Assembly (NCBI GenBank): GCA_019689775.1
Contig: JADGGV010000202.1
Span: 1-7,236, forward strand
Direction of reading: 5' to 3'
Length of the DNA stretch: 7,236 nucleotides
Origin: Gemmatimonadota bacterium
Lineage (GTDB): Bacteria; Gemmatimonadota; Gemmatimonadetes; Longimicrobiales; RSA9
In this document: positions 1 to 7,236 of the stretch, in pieces
Layout of the letters: the number at the start of each line of letters is the position of its first letter
Position numbering within the stretch: position 1 is the first letter of the stretch
Notes under the pieces: model-generated
What the model was told of the DNA's origin: nothing
What the model saw: only the letters and a program-made list of their open reading frames with translations
Databases searched by the model: none
Made by a program: the position numbers and the translations under genes

Positions 1-93
1 AGCCCGATCGCCATGGAGAAGGAGCTGCGCTTCGCGATCCGCGAGGGCGGCCGCACCGTCGGTGCCGGCGTCGTCACCGAGATCATCCAGTAA
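1..93 (+). CDS. tuf: Elongation factor Tu, C-terminal end (partial)
   Basis: The window opens inside a gene in frame 1 whose last 30 codons end in TAA at 91-93. The translation contains PIAMEKELRFAIREGG followed by RTVGAGVVTEIIQ, the very conserved end of domain III of EF-Tu, the GTPase that delivers aminoacyl-tRNA to the ribosome. The start and the GTPase domain lie outside the window. In many bacteria tuf sits directly upstream of rpmG-secE-nusG, as here. A long inverted repeat follows the stop codon, so transcription may partly end or the mRNA be processed before rpmG. The identification is secure. Whether the genome has a second tuf copy cannot be told. Confidence 0.96.
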   Translation, partial: SPIAMEKELRFAIREGGRTVGAGVVTEIIQ

Positions 94-101
94 GCGACGT
101 C

Positions 102-142
102 GTTCCCGCCTCCGCCCCGGCCGGGGCGGAGGCGCCGGGAAC
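102..142 (+). terminator. Long GC-rich inverted repeat after tuf (possible terminator or processing hairpin)
   Basis: Bases 108-120 and 121-133 are a perfect 13-bp inverted repeat. An outer arm pairs 102-107 (GTTCCC) with 137-142 (GGGAAC), leaving a 3-base bulge at 134-136. The structure starts 8 bases after the tuf stop. The sequence after it (accacggcgg) has no T tract, so it does not meet the usual definition of an intrinsic terminator. It could still pause or terminate RNA polymerase, protect the tuf 3' end, or mark a processing site. The structure is read directly; the role is inferred. Confidence 0.45.
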
Positions 143-207
143 CACGGCGGCCGTCCGGCGTACTAGTCCGGCTGCGCCCGCGCTCCGAGACGACGAAGAG
201 GTGGATC

Positions 208-360
208 ATGCCGCGCGACAAGATCATCCTCGCCTGCACGCAGTGCCAGGAGAGGAACTATTTCACGACGAAGAACAAGCGCAAGCACCCCGAGCGGGTC
301 GAGTGGAAGAAGCACTGCCCGCGCTGCAACGCGCACACGCCCCATAAGGAAACGAAGTGA
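208..360 (+). CDS. rpmG: 50S ribosomal protein L33 (zinc-binding type)
   Basis: This small 50-residue protein begins MPRDKIILACTQC and ends with TGA at 358-360. L33 is a protein of the large ribosomal subunit near the E site. Two CxxC pairs are visible, C10/C13 and C37/C40, the zinc-ribbon cysteines of the C+ form of L33. The zinc-free paralogue that some bacteria induce on zinc starvation lacks them. The basic stretch TTKNKRKHPERVEWKKHCPRC fits the family, and 50 residues is the usual length. The ATG at 208 is preceded by a purine-rich GAAGAGGTGG at about 195-204, a reasonable ribosome binding site. It lies between tuf and secE, the common arrangement. No tRNA-Trp gene is present on either side, although one is often found here. 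Confidence 0.95.
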   Translation: MPRDKIILACTQCQERNYFTTKNKRKHPERVEWKKHCPRCNAHTPHKETK

Positions 361-371
361 TCCAGCGGGCG

Positions 372-425
372 GCGGAGCCGGCTCCCCCGGGGGCGGACGC
401 TCCGCGGCCCTCCTAGCTGCGGAGC
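372..425 (+). promoter_or_regulatory. Candidate two-state RNA leader of secE
   Basis: The 8-mer GCGGAGCC occurs at 372-379 and again at 419-426, and the complement of its first seven bases, GCTCCGC, lies once between them at 399-405. The middle element can therefore pair with either copy (7 bp each) but not both. The downstream copy contains GGAG (421-424), the apparent ribosome binding site of secE, so pairing 399-405 with 419-425 would hide it, while pairing with 372-378 would leave it free. Palindromes at 375-384 and 384-393 add further competing folds. The repeats are seen directly. A switch is inference, and such repeats can arise by chance in GC-rich spacers. Confidence 0.3.
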
Positions 426-429
426 CACC

Positions 430-636
430 ATGGCGGAAGCACTCACGCGCGCGAAGGAATTCGGCGCCGACGTCGTCGATGAGATCAAGAAGGTCACCTG
501 GCCGGATTGGCCCCAGCTCAAGAACGCGACGCTGGTCATCATCGTCTTCGTGCTGATCGTCGCGGTGATCATCTGGATCATGGACCTCGCTTCGCGCGGC
601 GTCCTGGACCTGCTCCTCGGCCTCTTCACCCGGTGA
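430..636 (+). CDS. secE: Preprotein translocase subunit SecE
   Basis: A 68-residue protein with an amphipathic cytoplasmic N-terminal helix (about residues 3-22), the family hallmark VTWP at 22-25, and a single hydrophobic membrane span at about 34-51 (LVIIVFVLIVAVIIWI). SecE clamps SecY in the SecYEG channel that exports unfolded preproteins across the inner membrane. The length is that of the minimal one-span SecE of most bacteria, not the three-span form of E. coli. After VTWP it reads DWPQL instead of the more usual (S/T)RKE-type residues. The ATG at 430 has GGAG at 421-424 as its ribosome binding site. It ends 2 bases before nusG, the usual secE-nusG pair, implying co-transcription and probably coupled translation. 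Confidence 0.95.
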   Translation: MAEALTRAKEFGADVVDEIKKVTWPDWPQLKNATLVIIVFVLIVAVIIWIMDLASRGVLDLLLGLFTR

Positions 637-638
637 CC

Positions 639-1190
639 ATGGCTCTCGACGCCCGTTGGTACGCGATCCAGACCTACTCGGGGCACGAGAATAAGGTCAA
701 GAAGCTCATCGAGCACCGCATCGCCGAGGAGCCGGGCGAGACGCCGGAGGAGAAGGAGATCCAGGAGGTCGTGGTCCCCACGCAGGAAGTCGTGGAGATC
801 AAGAACGGGAAGCGCGTCACCGTCACCCGCCGCCTCTACCCTGGATACGTGCTGGTCAAGATGCTCGCGAACATGCGGACCATGCACGTGATCAACAACA
901 TCCAGGGCGTGATCAAGTTCGTCGGCGCCGGCAAGGAGCCGCAGCCGCTGCGGGACGACGAGGTCAACAAGATCCTCGGCCTGGCCCCGGTCGAGGAGGA
1001 GCTGGAGCCGCGGGAGGAGATCCCGTTCCGCTCCGGCCAGGTGGTGGAGGTCATGGAAGGGCCGTTCAAGGACTTCACCGGGACCGTGCAGGAGATCTAC
1101 CCGGACAAGGGCAAGGTCAAGGTCGAGGTGAGCCTGTTCGGTCGGCCGACCTCCGTCGAGCTGGATTACACCCAGCTCAAGGGCTACTAG
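639..1190 (+). CDS. nusG: Transcription termination/antitermination factor NusG
   Basis: A 183-residue protein starting MALDARWYAIQTYSGHE, the typical NusG opening. The N-terminal NGN domain (about 5-115) binds the RNA polymerase clamp and includes RRLYPGYVLVKM. The KOW domain (about 129-183) contains GQVVEVMEGPFKDFTG and ends SLFGRPTSVELDYTQL. F167 matches E. coli F165 in the S10 (NusE)/Rho-contacting surface, so coupling of transcription to translation is plausible. The frame is open further upstream, but ATG 639 gives the family N-terminus and usual length. Earlier starts would overlap secE. The Shine-Dalgarno sequence is weak: GGTGA at 632-636 overlaps the secE stop and sits only 2 bases from the ATG, so initiation probably depends on ribosomes finishing secE. 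It ends in TAG. Confidence 0.97.
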   Translation: MALDARWYAIQTYSGHENKVKKLIEHRIAEEPGETPEEKEIQEVVVPTQEVVEIKNGKRVTVTRRLYPGYVLVKMLANMRTMHVINNIQGVIKFVGAGKEPQPLRDDEVNKILGLAPVEEELEPREEIPFRSGQVVEVMEGPFKDFTGTVQEIYPDKGKVKVEVSLFGRPTSVELDYTQLKGY

Positions 1191-1204
1191 GCGTAGCACT
1201 GGCG

Positions 1205-1233
1205 GCAGGCCCGGCGCCCCGAGACCGGGCCGC
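1205..1233 (+). other. Hairpin in nusG-rplK spacer
   Basis: In the 94-base spacer, GGCCCGG (1208-1214) pairs with CCGGGCC (1225-1231) around a 10-base loop. Two more pairs (1205-1206 with 1232-1233) form if A1207 bulges out. No T tract follows, so it is not a classical terminator. In E. coli the rplK leader carries the L1 autoregulatory site. This hairpin is at the matching place, but I could not match it to the L1-binding consensus, so that role is only possible. A further stem, GGCGCC at 1247-1252 with 1266-1271, lies closer to the rplK start. I saw no convincing promoter here. Confidence 0.25.
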
Positions 1234-1284
1234 TAACGACCGCAACGGCGCCCGCCTCCCGGCGCGGCGCCCCGAGGAGAGACG

Positions 1285-1710
1285 ATGGCCAAGAAAGTAA
1301 CCGGGTTCGTGAAGCTCCAGGTGCCCGCCGGCGCGGCCAACCCGGCCCCCCCCGTGGGGCCGGCGCTCGGCCAGCACGGCGTCAACATCATGGAGTTCTG
1401 CAAGCAGTTCAACGCCCGCACGCAGGCGCAGGCGGGACTGATCATTCCGGTGGAGATCACGGTCTACTCCGACCGTAGCTTCACCTTCGTCACGAAGACG
1501 CCCCCTGCGGCCGTCCTCCTCAAGAAGGCCGCCGGGAAGGACCGCGGCTCGGCCGCGCCGAACCGGGAGAAGGTCGCCACGGTCACGCGCGCCCAGGTCC
1601 GCCAGATCGCCGAGACGAAGATGCCGGACCTCAACGCCGCCACCATCGAGGCGGCGATGCGGATGATCGAGGGCACCGCCCGCTCCATGGGCTTCACGGT
1701 GGTGGACTGA
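1285..1710 (+). CDS. rplK: 50S ribosomal protein L11
   Basis: A 141-residue protein, about the family's usual length (E. coli 142). It lies at the base of the ribosomal stalk, binds the 23S rRNA GTPase-associated centre and, in many bacteria, activates RelA. The N-terminal domain has the proline-rich PAPPVGPALGQHGVNIMEFC with P23 and P26, the prolines that line the thiopeptide (thiostrepton) site. The C-terminal RNA-binding domain ends with RMIEGTARSMGFTV, matching the L11 signature. GAGGAG at 1274-1279 is a good ribosome binding site 5 bases before the ATG. Its stop TGA (1708-1710) shares one base with the ATG of rplA, so the two are translationally coupled. Confidence 0.98.
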   Translation: MAKKVTGFVKLQVPAGAANPAPPVGPALGQHGVNIMEFCKQFNARTQAQAGLIIPVEITVYSDRSFTFVTKTPPAAVLLKKAAGKDRGSAAPNREKVATVTRAQVRQIAETKMPDLNAATIEAAMRMIEGTARSMGFTVVD

Positions 1711-2420
1711 TGCCGAAGCACGGGAAGAAGTACGCCAAGGCCGCCGCGGCCGTCCCGGGGAAGCAGCGCCCGCTCGACAACCCGGCCGAGGCGCTGCGCT
1801 ACGTCAAGGAAGCCGCCTTCGCCAAGTTCGACGAGAGCGTCGAGGTCGCCGTTCGGCTCGGGGTCGACCCCCGGCACGCCGACCAGATCGTGCGCGGCAC
1901 GGTCGTGCTGCCGCATGGGACCGGTAAGTCGGCCCGCGTCCTCGTCCTCGCCCAGGGCGAGAAGGTGCGCGAGGCGGAGGAGGCCGGCGCCGACTTCGTC
2001 GGCCTCGAGTACGTGCAGAAGATCAAGGACGGCTGGACCGACTTCGACGTCGCCGTCGCGACGCCCGACGTCATGGGGCAGGTCGGCCAGCTCGGCCGCA
2101 TCCTCGGGCCCCGCGGGCTGATGCCCTCGCCGAAGGCCGGCACCGTCACGTTCGACGTCGGCAAGGCCGTCCGCGAGATCAAGGCGGGGAAGATCGAGTT
2201 CCGCGTCGACCGCACCGGGAACCTCCACGCGCCGATCGGCCGCGTCTCGTTCCCGGTCGAGAACCTGGCGGCGAACCTCGACGCGTTCATGGACACCGTC
2301 GTGCGCGCCAAGCCCGCTGCGGCGAAGGGGACCTATATCCGGACGGTCACCGTCTCCAGCACCATGGGTCCCGGCGTGCGCATTGATCCCAACCTCTACC
2401 GGCGGGTGGCGGCCCGATGA
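1710..2420 (+). CDS. rplA: 50S ribosomal protein L1
   Basis: A 236-residue protein, the normal length for bacterial L1, which binds helices of the mobile L1 stalk of 23S rRNA at the E site and in many bacteria represses its own operon. The signature LGRILGPRGLMPSPKAGTVT lies at residues 128-147. It has S140 where most L1 proteins have N (MPNPK). The conserved end TVTVSSTMGPGVRID is at about 212-226. The start ATG overlaps the rplK stop by one base (TGATG), and the 3' end overlaps the rplJ start by four bases (ATGA), so rplK-rplA-rplJ form one tightly coupled translation block. No frame or composition anomaly was seen. Confidence 0.98.
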   Translation: MPKHGKKYAKAAAAVPGKQRPLDNPAEALRYVKEAAFAKFDESVEVAVRLGVDPRHADQIVRGTVVLPHGTGKSARVLVLAQGEKVREAEEAGADFVGLEYVQKIKDGWTDFDVAVATPDVMGQVGQLGRILGPRGLMPSPKAGTVTFDVGKAVREIKAGKIEFRVDRTGNLHAPIGRVSFPVENLAANLDAFMDTVVRAKPAAAKGTYIRTVTVSSTMGPGVRIDPNLYRRVAAR

Positions 2421-2941
2421 ATCTCGAGCAGAAGCAGGAAGTCGTCGTGGAGCTGCGCGGGAAGCTCGGCAACGCCCGCGCCTTCTACCTCACGGACTTC
2501 ACCGGGCTGAGCGTCAAGCGCATCACCGAGCTGCGTCGGCGGCTGCGCGACGCCGGCGTGGAGTACGTGGTCGTCAAGAACACGCTCGCCCAGCGGGCGC
2601 TCGCCGGACTCGACCTCCCGGACGTCGGCCGGTTCTTCACCGGGCCGACCGGGGTGGCGATCACGGACACCGACGTGGTCGCCGCCGCGAAGGTCCTGGA
2701 TGAGTTCGCCCGCGAGAACGACAACAAGCCGGCCATCAAGGCCGGCGTCGTGGAGCATCGCGCGGTTTCCGCTCCGGAGGTCGCGCGTCTCGCCAAGCTC
2801 CCCTCGCGGGAGCAGCTCCTGGCCGAGCTGGCCGGCCTGCTCCAGGCCCCGCTCGCCCAGATGCTGTTCGTGTTGCAGGGTAAGGCTAGCGAGCTCGTCG
2901 GGCTGCTCGAGGCGCTCCGCGCCCAGCGAGAGGCCGCGTAA
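2417..2941 (+). CDS. rplJ: 50S ribosomal protein L10 (stalk protein P0)
   Basis: A 174-residue protein, slightly longer than E. coli L10 (165). The N-terminal globular domain that binds 23S rRNA next to L11 is seen in FYLTDFTGLSVKRITELRRR (residues 23-42) and VVVKNTLAQRAL (51-62). The C-terminal part (about 130-171: REQLLAELAGLLQAPLAQML, then FVLQGKASELVGLLEALR) is the long helix on which L7/L12 dimers sit. How many dimers it carries cannot be read safely from length alone. The start lies inside the rplA end (ATGA overlap), with no strong Shine-Dalgarno, so translation is probably coupled to rplA. The usual untranslated L10 leader ahead of rplJ is therefore missing. Its stop TAA is followed 38 bases later by rplL. 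Confidence 0.97.
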   Translation: MNLEQKQEVVVELRGKLGNARAFYLTDFTGLSVKRITELRRRLRDAGVEYVVVKNTLAQRALAGLDLPDVGRFFTGPTGVAITDTDVVAAAKVLDEFARENDNKPAIKAGVVEHRAVSAPEVARLAKLPSREQLLAELAGLLQAPLAQMLFVLQGKASELVGLLEALRAQREAA

Positions 2942-2979
2942 ACTTCACCCCCATCCCGTATAGAGAAGGAAGAAGAACC

Positions 2980-3360
2980 ATGGCCAACATCAACGAGCTG
3001 CTCGACCAGATCGGCAACATGACCGTCCTCGAGCTCGCCGAGCTCGTCGAGGCGTTCAAGGAGAAGTTCGGTGTGACCGCCGCCGTCGCGGCCCCGGCCC
3101 CGGCGGCCGGCGGCGGCGCCGCCGCCGCGGCCCCGGCCGTCGAGGAGAAGACCGAGTTCGACGTCATCCTCAAGGAGGCCGGCGCCAAGAAGATCCAGGT
3201 CATCAAGGTGGTCCGCGAGGTCACCAGCCTGGGCCTGAAGGAGGCGAAGGACCTCGTCGACAATCCGCCCAAGGCCGTCAAGGAGGGCGTGTCCAAGGAG
3301 GAGGCCGAGCAGATCAAGGCCAAGCTCGAGGAGCAGGGCGCCGTCGTCGAGATCCGGTAG
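2980..3360 (+). CDS. rplL: 50S ribosomal protein L7/L12
   Basis: A 126-residue protein, the multi-copy stalk protein that recruits and stimulates translational GTPases (EF-Tu, EF-G, IF2, RF3). The N-terminal dimerisation domain (1-32) contains MTVLELAELVEAFKEKFGV. Residues 34-53 are the flexible hinge, here almost only Ala, Pro and Gly. The globular C-terminal domain (56-126) contains KKIQVIKVVREVTSLGLKEA and KAVKEGVSKEEAEQIK, which carry the factor-binding helices. A purine-rich AGAAGGAAG at 2964-2972 is the ribosome binding site. The gene has its own strong site, unlike rplJ, which fits the need for more L12 than L10. It ends in TAG at 3358-3360 and is followed by a structured spacer. Confidence 0.98.
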   Translation: MANINELLDQIGNMTVLELAELVEAFKEKFGVTAAVAAPAPAAGGGAAAAAPAVEEKTEFDVILKEAGAKKIQVIKVVREVTSLGLKEAKDLVDNPPKAVKEGVSKEEAEQIKAKLEEQGAVVEIR

Positions 3361-3383
3361 CTCGCTTGCGGGCGGCCCGCGGG

Positions 3384-3417
3384 GGGGGGTCGCCACCGAG
3401 GCGCGCGGCGGCCCCCC
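3384..3417 (+). other. Strong stem-loop just downstream of rplL
   Basis: Bases 3384-3394 (GGGGGGTCGCC) pair with 3407-3417 (GGCGGCCCCCC) to give an 11-bp stem with one G-U pair and a 12-base loop. It begins 24 bases after the rplL stop, and its 5' arm is part of a run of nine G (3381-3389). No T tract follows. It may slow RNA polymerase, block 3' decay of the ribosomal-protein mRNA, or be an RNase III-type processing site such as the one known in the E. coli rplL-rpoB spacer. The role is inference. The G run is also a place where base-calling could be wrong. Confidence 0.4.
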
Positions 3418-3442
3418 TCGCTCCCGGGTGGTGTGGGGGTCG

Positions 3443-3481
3443 CCGCGTCGCCTTCGGGCTCGCCCGTTGGGCGAGACGCGG
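3443..3481 (+). other. Three-way-junction-like RNA element in rplL-rpoB spacer
   Basis: CCGCGTC (3443-3449) pairs exactly with GACGCGG (3475-3481). Inside it, TCGCCC (3460-3465) pairs with GGGCGA (3469-3474) around the loop GTT, and a tiny CC-TTC-GG hairpin (3451-3457) fills the rest. Together these form a compact branched fold of about 39 bases. It is not followed by a T tract. Its position between the ribosomal-protein genes and rpoB suggests processing or attenuation, but no known motif was recognised. Confidence 0.35.
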
Positions 3482-3556
3482 TGAGTCAACCGATCCGACG
3501 AAAGGGCCCATGCTCCGAGCGAGCGCGAGAGATTCGACAGAGCCAGTCCGACTCGA

Positions 3557-3601
3557 TCCCCGTCACCGCATGCGGTGTCCGGGGGTTTCTGTGCTTGTTT
3601 T
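3557..3601 (+). terminator. Intrinsic-terminator-like attenuator upstream of rpoB
   Basis: CCCCG (3558-3562) pairs with CGGGG (3580-3584). Above a small internal loop (T3563 opposite 3578-3579), CACCG (3564-3568) pairs with CGGTG (3573-3577) around the loop CATG. The stem is followed by TTTCTGTGCTTGTTTT (3586-3601), 11 T in 16 bases, in a region otherwise very poor in T. This matches a rho-independent terminator pointing with the operon. It lies before the rpoB ribosome binding site at 3619. In E. coli a partial attenuator in the same spacer lowers rpoBC transcription relative to the ribosomal-protein genes, and an equivalent role is the natural inference here. No promoter for rpoB alone was recognised. 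Confidence 0.6.
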
Positions 3602-3618
3602 CCCGGGCGTCACGGCCT

Positions 3619-3626
3619 GAGGAGGG
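3619..3626 (+). promoter_or_regulatory. Ribosome binding site of rpoB, deciding a TTG start
   Basis: GAGGAGGG is nearly a full match to the Shine-Dalgarno consensus and stands 8 bases before the TTG at 3635-3637. The in-frame GTG at 3575 would add 20 residues rich in Cys, Gly and Arg that do not resemble RpoB, and would put translation across the terminator hairpin. The TTG is therefore preferred. Confidence 0.8.
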
Positions 3627-3634
3627 AGATCCAC

Positions 3635-7222
<3,588 letters not shown>

Positions 7223-7236
7223 TACCACGGCAAGGG

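Noticed and set aside
171..177. TACTAGT as a -10 promoter box for rpmG
   Set aside because: No -35-like sequence at the right spacing, and a single AT-rich heptamer is weak evidence.
361..429. tRNA-Trp gene expected near secE
   Set aside because: The 69-base spacer is too short and has no T-loop (GGTTCGA-like) or CCA anticodon arm. The tuf-rpmG spacer has none either.
507..638. An upstream start for nusG inside secE
   Set aside because: The added residues are Arg/Pro/His-rich out-of-frame secE; ATG 639 gives the normal NusG N-terminus and length.
258..1199. A 313-codon minus-strand open frame across rpmG, secE and nusG
   Set aside because: It lies opposite three well-recognised genes, has low-complexity content and no sensible start context. 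It is a shadow of GC-rich coding.
1213..1276. 11-base direct repeat GGCGCCCCGAG at 1213-1223 and 1266-1276
   Set aside because: It is short, GC-only in character and probably chance in this composition; no gene or element boundary coincides with it.
3575..3634. GTG 3575 as the rpoB start
   Set aside because: It has no ribosome binding site, lies inside the terminator hairpin, and adds non-family residues. TTG 3635 has an excellent Shine-Dalgarno.

Overview
This is the rif-region (beta operon) of a GC-rich bacterium. It contains the 3' end of tuf, then rpmG, secE, nusG, rplK, rplA, rplJ, rplL and most or all of rpoB, all on the + strand in the classical order. Every gene was recognised by reading its translation. 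No mobile element, CRISPR array, rRNA or tRNA gene was seen.

Organism: the codons are strongly GC-biased. SecE is the short single-span form. RpoB carries a long insert before its DELSPGV segment, in the position of the E. coli beta-i9 insert, and has a MDQTNPLAELTHKRR rifampicin cluster. This suggests a high-GC Gram-negative-type lineage (for example Methylomirabilota/Rokubacteria, Gemmatimonadota or Myxococcota/deltaproteobacterial relatives) rather than an actinobacterium. The phylum is inference; no database search was possible.

Layout: bases 1-93 are the EF-Tu C-terminus, followed by a long inverted repeat (102-142). Bases 208-360 encode zinc-type L33. Bases 361-429 are a short leader with two alternative stems, one covering the secE ribosome binding site. 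Bases 430-1190 are secE-nusG, 2 bases apart. Bases 1191-1284 are a GC-rich spacer. Bases 1285-2941 are rplK, rplA and rplJ, joined by 1-base and 4-base overlaps. Bases 2980-3360 are rplL. Bases 3361-3634 are a structured spacer ending in an intrinsic-terminator-like hairpin with a T-rich tract, which probably attenuates rpoB transcription. rpoB starts at a TTG at 3635 with a strong Shine-Dalgarno sequence and hits an in-frame TAG at 7220-7222.

The genes together supply translation elongation (EF-Tu), the L33 protein and the L11/L1/L10/L12 stalk and stalk-base proteins of the 50S subunit, the SecYEG translocon subunit SecE, the elongation factor NusG and the RNA polymerase beta subunit.

The main oddities are: (1) RpoB stops before its conserved C-terminal segment, after an unfamiliar tail, yet the few bases after the stop still look RpoB-like in the same frame; (2) rplA and rplJ overlap, leaving no room for a conventional L10 leader; (3) the rplL-rpoB spacer holds several strong RNA structures. 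I found no evidence of a wholly new system; this is mostly an ordinary housekeeping region.
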